50,118 nucleotides of DNA from Kribbia dieselivorans NBRC 106261. Lineage in GTDB: Bacteria; Actinomycetota; Actinomycetes; Actinomycetales; Dermatophilaceae. Both the position numbers and the translations under genes were made by a program. Below, piece by piece: positions 24,467-33,023 of this stretch. The notes beneath the pieces were generated by a model. The model ran no database searches. It worked only from the letters and a program-made list of their open reading frames with translations, and had not been told where the DNA came from. Position 1 is the first letter of the stretch. The number at the start of each line of letters is the position of its first letter. The stretch covers positions 1 to 50,118 of the forward strand of contig NZ_BCRE01000041.1 of assembly GCF_001552435.1 (NCBI RefSeq), read 5' to 3'.

Positions 24467-27400
24467 TCCGAAGATCAGCACGTTCCGGGAGATCGTCCCC
24501 GTCATCTACTCGTGGTCGACGCCGGACGTCCCCAAGTACAACGGCTGGGAGAAGATCGGATACACCGAGCAGGAGAGCGCCGATGTGCGCATCAAGCAGC
24601 AGGCTTCCCAACTGTCGTTGACACAGGAGAAGCGTTGGTCGAGGAGGGCACTGTTCACCACCGAGGCCGGTGGGCGGTTCAGCGACCACGACTTCCACGC
24701 GTACCTCAAGCAGCAGGGCATCACGCGCGAGACCTCGCCGAGGCGGACGGAGTGGCACGATTTCAACGGCGCGGCGAAGAAGTCACTGGAGTACTTCAAC
24801 GACTTCGCCGGTCAGGACTACTCAGACCTCCAGTCCACGGGTGCGGAGTACTACGTGCTGCGGGCCGAGCAGCAGGCGGCCGTGGACATGGCGGTGGAGG
24901 CCTTCACTTCTGGCAAGACCGAGGTGCTGTGGAACGCCAAGCCGCGATTCGGCAAGACTCTGTCGACGTATGACCTGATGCGTGGGCTCGACGTCAAGCG
25001 CGTTCTGGTCGTCACCAACCGACCGGCGATCGCCAACTCCTGGTACGACGACTTCATGCGCTTCATCGGCCACCAGACGACGTTCAAGTTTGTTTCGGAG
25101 TCGGCCTCGTTGGCGGATCGCGCACCGATGTCGAGGGATCAGTGGCGGGACTACTCCAACGCCCACCAGAACGAGGACCCGCGGATCGTGGAGTTCCTCT
25201 CGCTGCAGGACTTGAAGGGCTCGCAGTACTTCGGGGGCCAGTTCAACAAACTCAAGCACGTCGCGGACTTCGACTGGGACCTGCTCGTCATCGACGAGGC
25301 GCACGAGGGCATCGACACCACCAAGACCGATGTCGCCTTCGACCACATCACGCGACAGTGGACGCTGCACCTGTCCGGCACCCCCTTCAGGGCGCTGGCG
25401 GCGGGCAAGTTCGACCAGGATCAGATCTTCAATTGGACCTACGAGGATGAGCAGACGGCCAAGGCCCAGTGGCCGGACAGTGGTGAGGAGAACCCCTACG
25501 CCGCGCTGCCGACGCTCAACCTGCTGACGTACCAGATCTCCCGGATGATCAGCGATCGCCTGGCCGAGGGCGTGGCCATTGACGAAGATTCGGCCAACAT
25601 CGACTTCGCCTTTGACCTCAACGAGTTCTTCTCGACCAAGGACAATGGCTTCTTCGTGCACGGGGACGACGTGTCGCGCTTCCTCGACTCGATGACGACG
25701 CACGAGAAGTACCCGTTCTCGACGCCCGAGCTGCGTGACGAGATCCGCCACTCGTTTTGGCTGCTCAACCGTGTCGCGTCAGCCAAGGCCCTGGAACGGA
25801 TGTTGAAGAAGCACGAGGTCTTCAAGGACTACACGATTGTTCTGGCGGCCGGCGACGGCAAGAGCGAGGACGACACTGACGATGTCGCTGTCGGCAAGTC
25901 CCTCGACAAGGTGCGCAAGGCCATTGCGGAAGCCGAGGCCACCGGAGGCAGGACCATCACGTTGTCGGTGGGGCAACTGACCACGGGTGTCACGATCCCC
26001 GAGTGGACGGCGGTCATCATGCTGTCCGACCTGACCTCACCGGCGCTGTACATGCAGGCGGCGTTCCGGGCGCAGAACCCGTGCACCTTCGAGCGTGGGG
26101 GCCAGGTCTTCCAGAAGGAGAACGCCTATATCTTCGACTTCGCGCCCGAGCGGACGCTGACGATCTTCGACGCCTTCGCCAACAACCTGCACCCCAACCC
26201 CTCGGGCGACCCTGTGGCGCGGCAGGGCAACATCCGCTCTTTGCTCAACTTCTTTCCCGTTCTGGGTGAGGACACAGAGGGTCGGATGATCGAACTCGAC
26301 GCGGCCCAGGTGCTGACCTTCCCGCAGGTGTTCAAGGCCCGTGAGGTCGTGCGCCGCGGATTCCTGTCGAACCTGCTGTTCGCCAACGTCGCGGGGATCT
26401 TCCGCTACTCCGAGCATGTGAAGGAGATCCTCGACAAGCTGCCGGTGGCCAAGCAGGGCAAGATCAAGAACGGCGAGCCGGTCGAGATTCCGCAGCCGCC
26501 GCCGGTCACCGACCCCTACGGCAACGTCAAGGTCGATGTCGAGACCGTGATCAACCCGAAGATCGCCCAGCTCGGCAAGCCGGTCTACCGAGTCGAGGAC
26601 CTTCCGGCCATCCAGCCGGCAGCCCCTCCTCAGATCGCGGCGAAGCAGATCGCGGAGGCCGTGACCGAGCAGACCCGCCAGAAGCGCGAGGAGTTGAAGA
26701 AGGCCTTCGGACTGACCGACGCGCAGGTCAAGCGCGATGAGAAGCGGACCGAGCAGGTCGTGAGGGGAGAGGTCGAGCGCGCCTACGTCGAACACAAGAT
26801 CGCGAGCAAGCACCTCGAGGACGAGCTGAAGAACGCGGCCACGGAGGCCGTGGCAGAGGACGTGCAGGCCAAGAAGCTCGAGCAGGATGGGGCCTTCCAC
26901 GCGAGCATCTTGGCCATCGTCGACAAGACGATGGAGGAGATCGTGCCCGAGGTGGTCATCCGCGAGGAGACCAAGAAGGAGCAGAAGCGCGCCGACCAGA
27001 CGATGGACGACACCCGATCCCATCTACGCGGTTTCGCCCGCACGATCCCGATGTTCCTGATGGCCTACGGCGACCGTGACCTGCGCCTGTCGAACTTCGA
27101 CGACTACACGCCCGACGACGTTTTCGAGGAGATCACCGGCATCACCGAGGCCGAGTTCCGTATCTTGCGCGACGGTCAGGAGGTCACCGAGAAGGACGGC
27201 GCGGTCGTACAGATCCCAGGCATGTTCGACGAGGCCGTCTTCGACCGGTCCGTGCAGGAGTTCCTCGACAAGAAGGAGGCCCTGGCCGACTACTTCGACG
27301 ACGCCCAGACCGAGAACATCTTTGCGTACATTCCGCAGCAGAAGACCTCGCTGGTCTTCACCCCGCAGCCGGTGGTGAAGATGATGGTCGACACCCTGGA

Positions 27401-27746
27401 GGCCGAGAACCCGGGCATCTTCAGTGACCAAACCAAGACCTTCGCGGACCTGTTCTCCACCGCGGGGTTGTTCTTGATGGAGCTCGTGCGACGCCTCGAC
27501 GCTGGCTTGGCCGACACCTACCCGGACCTGGGGGAGCGACTCAAGCACATCCTGACCTCACAGGTGTTCGAGATGAGCCACAACCAGATTCTGCACCGCA
27601 TCACCATCGAGGCGGTCTCTGGCGGTGTGCCCGAGCGCAAGGCGTGGCTCCAGGACTCAGGCCACTTCAAGGTGGGGAACCTGGCACGAATGAGCCCCGA
27701 GGAACGGCAGAAGATGGTCGACGAGATGCTGACGGAAGGCAACTGA
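24459..27746 (+). CDS. nuclease-helicase of a restriction-like system (GIY-YIG-like, SF2 helicase, MTase-like C-terminus)
   Basis: 1095 residues. Residues about 10-130 (VPVIYSWSTPDVPKYNGWEKIGYTEQESADVRIKQQ) look like a GIY-YIG/T5orf172-type nuclease. The SF2 helicase core has motif I NAKPRFGKT (about 160), DEAH in LLVIDEAHEGID (about 276), motif III LHLSGTPFRA (about 305) and motif VI-like MQAAFRAQNP (about 532). A long charged helical region follows (about 730-860). The C-terminus (about 960-1095) reads SLVFTPQPVVKMMVDTL...FADLFSTAGLFLMELVRRL, a second, degenerate FTP/motif I methyltransferase block. The likely role is DNA translocation and cleavage of unmodified DNA. ATG 24459 follows aagggggatcc and overlaps the upstream gene. 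Confidence 0.85.
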   Translation: MPSPKISTFREIVPVIYSWSTPDVPKYNGWEKIGYTEQESADVRIKQQASQLSLTQEKRWSRRALFTTEAGGRFSDHDFHAYLKQQGITRETSPRRTEWHDFNGAAKKSLEYFNDFAGQDYSDLQSTGAEYYVLRAEQQAAVDMAVEAFTSGKTEVLWNAKPRFGKTLSTYDLMRGLDVKRVLVVTNRPAIANSWYDDFMRFIGHQTTFKFVSESASLADRAPMSRDQWRDYSNAHQNEDPRIVEFLSLQDLKGSQYFGGQFNKLKHVADFDWDLLVIDEAHEGIDTTKTDVAFDHITRQWTLHLSGTPFRALAAGKFDQDQIFNWTYEDEQTAKAQWPDSGEENPYAALPTLNLLTYQISRMISDRLAEGVAIDEDSANIDFAFDLNEFFSTKDNGFFVHGDDVSRFLDSMTTHEKYPFSTPELRDEIRHSFWLLNRVASAKALERMLKKHEVFKDYTIVLAAGDGKSEDDTDDVAVGKSLDKVRKAIAEAEATGGRTITLSVGQLTTGVTIPEWTAVIMLSDLTSPALYMQAAFRAQNPCTFERGGQVFQKENAYIFDFAPERTLTIFDAFANNLHPNPSGDPVARQGNIRSLLNFFPVLGEDTEGRMIELDAAQVLTFPQVFKAREVVRRGFLSNLLFANVAGIFRYSEHVKEILDKLPVAKQGKIKNGEPVEIPQPPPVTDPYGNVKVDVETVINPKIAQLGKPVYRVEDLPAIQPAAPPQIAAKQIAEAVTEQTRQKREELKKAFGLTDAQVKRDEKRTEQVVRGEVERAYVEHKIASKHLEDELKNAATEAVAEDVQAKKLEQDGAFHASILAIVDKTMEEIVPEVVIREETKKEQKRADQTMDDTRSHLRGFARTIPMFLMAYGDRDLRLSNFDDYTPDDVFEEITGITEAEFRILRDGQEVTEKDGAVVQIPGMFDEAVFDRSVQEFLDKKEALADYFDDAQTENIFAYIPQQKTSLVFTPQPVVKMMVDTLEAENPGIFSDQTKTFADLFSTAGLFLMELVRRLDAGLADTYPDLGERLKHILTSQVFEMSHNQILHRITIEAVSGGVPERKAWLQDSGHFKVGNLARMSPEERQKMVDEMLTEGN

Positions 27747-27747
27747 C

Positions 27748-28779
27748 ATGAGCAAGAAGTTCGACGTCGTCATTGGCAACCCGCCCTACCAGGAAGAGGC
27801 CCAGGGTGGGGGAACCCGGGATACCCCCGTCTACCACCTGTTCATGGACGCCGCCTACGAGGTCGGCAAGAAGGTCGTGCTCATCACCCCGGCACGCTTC
27901 CTGTTCAACGCCGGGTTCACCTCGAAGACGTGGAACGAGAAGATGCTCGCAGACCCACACCTCACGGTGCCGATCTACGTCCGAGACAGTTCGGAACTCT
28001 TTCCCGGCACGAAGATTCGCGCAGGAATCGCTGTGACATATCGCGACGACTCCCGCGCTGGCGCTCCAATCGGGACATTCACGGCATACCCCGAACTCAA
28101 GACGATCCTGCACAAGGTGCGTGAGTCCGGCGCGACGTTCGTCGACGGTGATGTGTCGAGCGGACGGGATTACGCATTCACGCAGGCGATGCACGACGAC
28201 CACCCCCACGCGGCGAGCAAGATGTCGAGTGATGCGCAGTTCCGGGTCAGCACGAACACCTTTGAGCAGCTTGAGTTCCTCTTTCATGCGACACCGCCAG
28301 CCGAAAACGGCACTTATGTGCGTCTCCTCGGTGTCATCAAGAACAAGCGGATCTACCGCTGGATTCGTAGCGCCTACATAACCTGTCCGGGGAGTTTCGA
28401 CAAGTACAAGGTTGCTGTTCCTGCCGCGAATGAGTCCAACCAGTTGGGGCAGATGGCAGCTCCCCAGGTGCTCGGCCCCGGTGTGGGGGTGACGCAGACG
28501 TTCCTGACCATTGGTGCGTTCGACACCGAAGGTGAAGCACTGGCCTGCTTCGCCTATGTCAAGACCAAGTTCGCTAGAGCGATGCTCTACGTGTTGAAGG
28601 TGACGCAGCACAACCCGCGAAGCACCTGGAAGTGTGTCCCTGCCCAGGACTTCACCTCGGCATCAGACATCGACTGGTCCAAGTCGATCCCGGAGATCGA
28701 CCAACAGCTGTACGCCAAGTACGGACTCGACGATGACGAGATCGCCTTCATCGAGGAGAAGGTCAAACCGATGGACTGA
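27748..28779 (+). CDS. Eco57I-type adenine methyltransferase, catalytic NPPY half
   Basis: 343 residues. It starts at once with MSKKFDVVIGNPPYQEE, the catalytic motif IV of N6-adenine methyltransferases, then YHLFMDAAYEVGKKVVLITPARFLFNAGFTSKTWNEKML, as in Eco57I/type IIG enzymes. The rest (about 170-343) is probably a target-recognition region. The SAM-binding motif I is missing here and is supplied by the proteins at 23819 and/or 24459. It begins one base after the helicase stop, so it is in the same operon. Confidence 0.87.
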   Translation: MSKKFDVVIGNPPYQEEAQGGGTRDTPVYHLFMDAAYEVGKKVVLITPARFLFNAGFTSKTWNEKMLADPHLTVPIYVRDSSELFPGTKIRAGIAVTYRDDSRAGAPIGTFTAYPELKTILHKVRESGATFVDGDVSSGRDYAFTQAMHDDHPHAASKMSSDAQFRVSTNTFEQLEFLFHATPPAENGTYVRLLGVIKNKRIYRWIRSAYITCPGSFDKYKVAVPAANESNQLGQMAAPQVLGPGVGVTQTFLTIGAFDTEGEALACFAYVKTKFARAMLYVLKVTQHNPRSTWKCVPAQDFTSASDIDWSKSIPEIDQQLYAKYGLDDDEIAFIEEKVKPMD

Positions 28780-28856
28780 CGGAGTGTTCCGGCCGAACCG
28801 ACGCGCGGGCGGTCCATCGGTGGAGGCGACCACTCCTACAAGCCAAGGAGGAGCGC

Positions 28857-29127
28857 ATGATGAGCAAGGCATGGGTGGTCCGTGCAGGTCGTGACGGAGA
28901 GCAGGAGCAAGCCAACCTCGTCGCGGACACAGCGACGATTGGATGGGGCATCGGCAACCTCACCGGGGTGTCGTCTCGCGAGGAGATGCGCTCGCTGATG
29001 GACGCCGCGTACCCCGAAGACTCCCCGGGTCGCCTGGCCAACCTCACTGGACAGGCTTGGGCATTCCGCAGCCAGATACGACCTGGCGACATCGTGATCA
29101 TGCCGTCGAAACTTCGACCCCGGAAGA
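28857..29127 (+). pseudogene. Mrr-like restriction endonuclease, 5' part (interrupted by IS3 element)
   Basis: AAGGAGGAG precedes ATG 28857/28860. The product MSKAWVVRAGRDGEQEQANLVADTATIGWGIGNL...AFRSQIRPGDIVIMPSKLRP is the N-terminal domain of a family of Mrr-like endonucleases. After CGA CCC (to 29120) the frame enters the IS3 element. The same frame resumes at 30636 as CCC GGT TAC, so the original protein probably read KLRPGYLYLGKSSGPYRY. It follows the methyltransferase operon closely and may have belonged to it. Confidence 0.75.
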
Positions 29128-29153
29128 TGTCAAGCAGTCTGAGACACGTCTCG

Positions 29154-30155
29154 TTACGCGGTCTGTATGAGGGCCTCCGGTGATGGCTGGTTGATCCAGG
29201 CGGCCTTGGGCAGCTGGGGGGCCTGGGGTCGGCGGTTGCCGAACCGTTCGGGGTGGGCGGCGTGGGCGGCATCGAGCGTGGTCTGGCGCTGGGCCCGGAT
29301 CTCGGTTGCGGTGCCGTGGTGCACTGAGGCGGGGGTGTGCAGCCCGATCCCGGTATGACGGTGCTCATGGTTGTAGTAGCCGAAGAAGCCCTCGCAGAAC
29401 GCCCTCGCGTCGGCCAGGGATCCGAACGCCTCGGGGAAGACCGGCGCGTACTTGAGGGTCTTGAACGCGGACTCGCTGTAGGGGTTGTCGTTGCTCACCC
29501 GCGGCCGGGAGTGCGACCGGTCCACCCCGAGGTCGAGCAGGAGCTGCGCGACGGGTTTGGAGGTCATCGAGGTGCCTCGGTCGGCGTGGATCGCTTCGGG
29601 GATGCCGTGGACGCCCATGGCTTCTTCGAGCATCGTCTTGGCGATCTCGGAGTCCTCGCTCGCCTGGACGGTCCAGGCCACGACGTAGCGGGAGAAGATG
29701 TCGAGCACCACGTAGAGCTGGAACCAGATGCCGCGGCCGGGGCCGCGGAGTTTGGTGATGTCCCACGACCACACCTGCCCGGGCCCGGTGGCCAGCAGCT
29801 CGGGCTTCTTCTTCGCCGGATGGGTGGCCTGCCGGCGCCGTTCGCCGGCCGCGCCGTGGGCGCGCAGTAGCCGGTGCATCGTGGACATCGAACACAGGTA
29901 GGTGCCCTCGTCCAGCAGCGTGGCCCAGGTCTGGGCCACCGACTTGTCGCAGAACCTCTCCGAGGTCAGCACCTGCAGAACCTGCGCCTGCTCGGCGGCA
30001 GCGAGTGCGTTCGGGGGTGTCGGCCGCGGCCGGGGGTCGCGCGCCCGTGGGGGCTGCTTGGCGCGGTAGTGACTGCCCCTGGCTCGGCCCAACAGTTCGC
30101 ATGCCTTCTTGACCGAGGTCAGCTCGGCGAGCTCGTCGACCGCCGGGTTGATCAC
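29154..30155 (-). CDS. IS3-family transposase OrfB (DDE integrase)
   Basis: 333 residues. An HTH_21-like N-terminus (VKKACELLGRARGSHYRAKQP) is followed by the rve core: Asp in WSWDITKLRGPG, Asp in IHADRGTSMTSKP, Glu in NPYSESAFKTLKY. Its ATG 30155 overlaps the OrfA stop (ATGA), so it is expressed by coupling or frameshifting. The gene looks intact. Confidence 0.9.
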   Translation of the reverse strand: MINPAVDELAELTSVKKACELLGRARGSHYRAKQPPRARDPRPRPTPPNALAAAEQAQVLQVLTSERFCDKSVAQTWATLLDEGTYLCSMSTMHRLLRAHGAAGERRRQATHPAKKKPELLATGPGQVWSWDITKLRGPGRGIWFQLYVVLDIFSRYVVAWTVQASEDSEIAKTMLEEAMGVHGIPEAIHADRGTSMTSKPVAQLLLDLGVDRSHSRPRVSNDNPYSESAFKTLKYAPVFPEAFGSLADARAFCEGFFGYYNHEHRHTGIGLHTPASVHHGTATEIRAQRQTTLDAAHAAHPERFGNRRPQAPQLPKAAWINQPSPEALIQTA

Positions 30156-30559
30156 CGCTGCGACCGCCTCGGCGTGTCCGTGCTCTCGGAGAGCGTCTCC
30201 AAGAGCGCGTGTGCTTTTCCCACCAGGTCCAACGCGGCCTGGGTCTTGGCCACCTCGGCCTCAGCCTTCTCCGCCCGCGCCCGCAGCTGCTCGATCTCCC
30301 GGTCCCGGCGGTCCTTGGCCTTGGGGCCGAGCGCGGCACTCGCGCCGGCCTCGGCGGCCTTGCGCCACTCCGCGATGTGGGAGGAGTACAGACCCTCCCG
30401 GCGCAGGATCGCGCCACGCTCGTTACGGTCCGCGGCGTCGTACTCGGCCAGGATCTGCGCCTTGTACTCCGCGGTGAAGGTGCGCCGCTTCGGACGGTCT
30501 GCTCGAGGGGTCACCACCCCATCATCGATCCGGGCAGCATCGGCCAACGTCATCGTCAT
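30152..30559 (-). CDS. IS3-family transposase OrfA (HTH protein)
   Basis: 135 residues: RRTFTAEYKAQILAEYDAADRNERGAILRREGLYSSHIAEWRKA is the HTH_Tnp_1 domain, followed by a leucine-zipper-like coil (REIEQLRARAEKAEAEVAKTQAALDLVGKAHALLETL). It forms the DNA-binding part of the transposase with OrfB and looks intact. Confidence 0.88.
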   Translation of the reverse strand: MTMTLADAARIDDGVVTPRADRPKRRTFTAEYKAQILAEYDAADRNERGAILRREGLYSSHIAEWRKAAEAGASAALGPKAKDRRDREIEQLRARAEKAEAEVAKTQAALDLVGKAHALLETLSESTDTPRRSQR

Positions 30560-30632
30560 CCGGTGTCTCGCTTCTCGCCCCGTGCAGAGGGAAGGAACTC
30601 AGCAGTGGTGTCTCACCTCAGCCTGACGCACA

Positions 30633-31439
30633 GGGCCCGGTTACCTTTACCTCGGCAAGAGCTCCGGGCCGTACCGCTATCAAGCCAACGAGTCGGACAC
30701 TGAACGTCGACATCAGCTCCCCGTGGTGTGGCAGGACGAGCCGGTCTCCAAGTCCGCAGTCAAGGACGACCTGCTGTACTCGCTCAACTCGATCATGACG
30801 GTGTTCAACCCTACGCGGAACAATGCAGGTCAGCGCGTGCTGGCGCTGTTCAACACCGGCGAGGATCCCGGCAACATCGGGTCCTGGCCGAAGTTGCCCG
30901 AGCCGCGAAAGTCCGACGCGAGTCCAGACTCAACCGAGGTGTCCGACCCCGACCCCACGCCAAGTCTGGAAGCGATCAGGGACCAGATCCGCACGCATCT
31001 GGTTGAGAACTTCGCGGGCCACAAACTCACCGCTCTGGTTTCCGACATTCTGGAAGCCCTGGGATTCCACTGCGAGGTCTCGCCCCCTGGCCCTGACGGC
31101 GGTGTCGACATCCTCGCTGGCAGGGGACCCCTGGGCCTCGACTCACCCACCCTGATCGTCGAGGTCAAGAGCGAGCCCACCGCGATCGATGTCAAGGTCG
31201 TGCGCGGACTGCATTCAGCGATGACCCAGCACCGAGCTGACCAGGGCCTCCTCGTGGCATGGGGCGGAGTGACCACCGCAGCCACGCGTGAGTTCCTCCG
31301 CGACCGGACCTCCTTCCGGATCTGGGACTCGGAAGAACTCCTCAATCGTCTCTTCGAGACCTACGACCGTCTGCCGGCAAGCACCCGGGCTCGGATCCCT
31401 TTGAAGCAGGCCTGGGTCCTCGATCCGGAGGGTTCATGA
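30633..31439 (+). pseudogene. Mrr-like restriction endonuclease, 3' part
   Basis: An open frame from the IS3 border reads GYLYLGKSSGPYRYQANESDTERRHQLPVVWQDEPVSKSAVKDDLLYSLNSIMTVF..., then a PD-(D/E)xK nuclease domain: FAGHKLTALVSDILEALGFHCEVSPPGPDGGVDILA...LIVEVKSE and VKVVRGLHSAMTQHRADQGLLVAWGGVT. The catalytic Asp (GVDI) and ExK (EVK) are intact. GTG 30723 could still start a nuclease-only fragment, but no clear ribosome site is seen. The pair with 28857-29127 is one split gene. Confidence 0.8.
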
Positions 31440-31489
31440 ACGGTGCGCGCCGGATGCAGGAATGAACCGCCCGAGGTTGCTGGCCGCTC

Positions 31490-31725
31490 TCATACGGGCT
31501 GCGACTCGAGGTTGAGGGGAGCGTAGTGGGCGGTGCGGTACTCCACGGGGGTCATCATTCCAAGGGAACCGTGGAGGCGCCGGTTGTACCAATCGACCCA
31601 GCCGGCGGTGCCGTATTCGACGTCGGCGAGGGTCTTGTAGGGGACGTCGTGGACTACGGTGGTGCGGACGCATTCGGTCTTGTTCAGCCCGATGATGCAC
31701 TCCAACAGGGCGTTGCGGATCGCCT
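31490..31725 (-). pseudogene. IS3-family transposase, C-terminal remnant
   Basis: The reverse strand reads NALLECIIGLNKTECVRT...PYKTLADVEYGTAGWVDWYNRRLHGSLGMMTPVEYRTAHY, the conserved end of an IS3 OrfB that differs from the copy at 29154. The start of the gene, OrfA and the inverted ends are absent. The rest of the gap from 31726 to 31823 holds a small ccggcagtgctgccgg hairpin and nothing else that I can name. Confidence 0.75.
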
Positions 31726-31835
31726 GTGGCAACGCGACCGCTGATCGGCCACGGCGAACCGGCAGTGCTGCCGGTAGCGCTGCGGCGGCGGTCTGCCTGA
31801 CTGGGACGTGCCCGCGATCCCCATAGCATTGGCGC

Positions 31836-32516
31836 ATGGATCTGCAGCTCACGGAGCACGTCATTCTCGTCGTCGGTGGTCGCGGCCTCGTCGGCAGCGC
31901 CATCGTCGATAGGCTCCGGGCGGAGGGTGCAACGGCGATCCCGGCCTCACGTCGCGCCGGGGACGGGCTCGTGATGGACGCCTCCGACGACGCGTCGGTC
32001 GCCGCCGGGTTTGCGCGTGTCCACGCCGAGCATGGCCGCCTCGACGGGGTCGTGGTCGCCGCCGCCCCCAGCGCGCAAACGCTGGATCCTGCGCGGAATG
32101 CGGATCCCGATCAGGTGTTGGAGGCGTTCGAGGGAAAGGCGTTGACGTTTCTGCGGGTGGCGAATGCGGCGATCCCGAGCATGCGCGAGGCGGGGTACGG
32201 GCGCATCGTCGGGCTGAGCGGGCAGAATGCCTTCCTTACCGGGAACCTCGCAGGATCGGTGCGGAATGCTGCGGTCATCATTGCCGCCAAGAACCTCGCC
32301 GACTCCCTCGCCGGCACGGGTGTCACCGTCAATACGGTCAGCCCCGGCGCCGTCACGACCGAACCGTCGGCCGAGGTTGCCGTCGCCAGGGGCGGGGACT
32401 CGACCCCCGCGGATATCGCCCACCTCATCGCGTTCCTCGTATCCCCTTTGGCCGGTGCCATCTCGGGAGAATCCATCGCGGTCGGCCACCGCGTTCGAGG
32501 GGTGACGAGCCTCTGA
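31836..32516 (+). CDS. SDR-fold protein lacking the Tyr-Lys catalytic pair
   Basis: 226 residues. The Rossmann start is VILVVGGRGLVGSAIVDRL (GGxGxVG), with a D in VMDASDDASV and the SDR helix order kept: GRLDGVVVAAAP, GRIVGLSGQNAF (Ser kept), and VNTVSPGAVTTEPS. Where active SDRs have YxxxK (for example YSASKAAVI) this protein has GSVRNAAVI, so both residues are gone. It may bind NAD(P) for regulation or stability rather than catalyse. ATG 31836 lies 6 nt after TAGCAT (31824-31829), a leaderless start. Confidence 0.82.
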   Translation: MDLQLTEHVILVVGGRGLVGSAIVDRLRAEGATAIPASRRAGDGLVMDASDDASVAAGFARVHAEHGRLDGVVVAAAPSAQTLDPARNADPDQVLEAFEGKALTFLRVANAAIPSMREAGYGRIVGLSGQNAFLTGNLAGSVRNAAVIIAAKNLADSLAGTGVTVNTVSPGAVTTEPSAEVAVARGGDSTPADIAHLIAFLVSPLAGAISGESIAVGHRVRGVTSL

Positions 32517-32582
32517 TGTCCTTTCATCCGCTCCATAACGCTGACATGCACCAGTAGTCTTGGGGCTTGGAGGTGCATCGAG

Positions 32583-32912
32583 ATGACCGCAGTTGCGATC
32601 GAGCCAGACCAGGTCCCCCTGATCAGGGACGCGGCGGGTCGCCTCATGGTCATGGGTACTCGCGTGCCCTTGGACACCCTGGTGTCGGCGTTCAAGCGGG
32701 GCGACTCGCCCGAGAGGATTCAAGAGTCCTACCCCACGGTGGCACTCGCCCATGTCTACGCCGTGCTGGCCTACTATCTGAACCACCGCGCCGAGGTTGA
32801 GATTTACCTCGCCGATCAAGAACGGCGCGGTGCCGAGATCCAGGCGCGAATCGAATCCCAATACCCGCCCGAAGGTCTCCGGGCGAAGTTGCTGGCCCGG
32901 TTGGACACGTGA
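32583..32912 (+). CDS. DUF433 antitoxin-like protein (partner toxin lost)
   Basis: 109 residues. The DUF433 pattern is clear: LIRDAAGRLMVMGTRVPLDTLVSAFKRGDSPERIQESYPTVALAHVYAVLAYYLNHRAEVEIYL. DUF433 proteins usually precede a DUF5615 PIN-like toxin. ATG 32583 has GGAGG (32568-32572) upstream. The stop overlaps a GTG (GTGA), exactly as if a toxin gene began there, but that frame reads V-T-I-R-stop. Confidence 0.85.
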   Translation: MTAVAIEPDQVPLIRDAAGRLMVMGTRVPLDTLVSAFKRGDSPERIQESYPTVALAHVYAVLAYYLNHRAEVEIYLADQERRGAEIQARIESQYPPEGLRAKLLARLDT

Positions 32913-33023
32913 CCATCCGGTAGGGCTCGGTTCGCTACCTGCCGCTGCGCTAGTGGACTGACCCGCCAGGTTGGAGTTCTTCGGTCTGGGAAGCCCGTCA
33001 GGCGTGGCTCTCGCCCCGAGGTC

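Larger units (their letters stand above)
29128..30632 (-). mobile_element. IS3-family insertion sequence
   Basis: Two overlapping transposase frames on the minus strand lie between imperfect inverted ends TGTcaagCAGtCTGAG (29128) and, from the right end inward, TGTgcgtCAGgCTGAG (30632). CCC flanks both sides (29118-29120 and 30636-30638), but the exact ends and target duplication are not certain because a few bases separate CCC from each end. Confidence 0.75.

Noticed and set aside
29154-30559. A programmed -1 frameshift fusion of the IS3 frames
   Set aside because: The frames overlap only by ATGA and I see no clear slippery run in the overlap; simple coupling explains it.
30723-31439. An intact stand-alone Mrr endonuclease gene
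   Set aside because: The coding frame continues upstream to the IS3 border and its N-terminal half lies in frame on the other side, so it is a split gene.
14534-31835. An integrative element using tRNA-fMet as attachment site
   Set aside because: I see no integrase, excisionase or phage gene, and no copy of the tRNA 3' end at the far side of the island.
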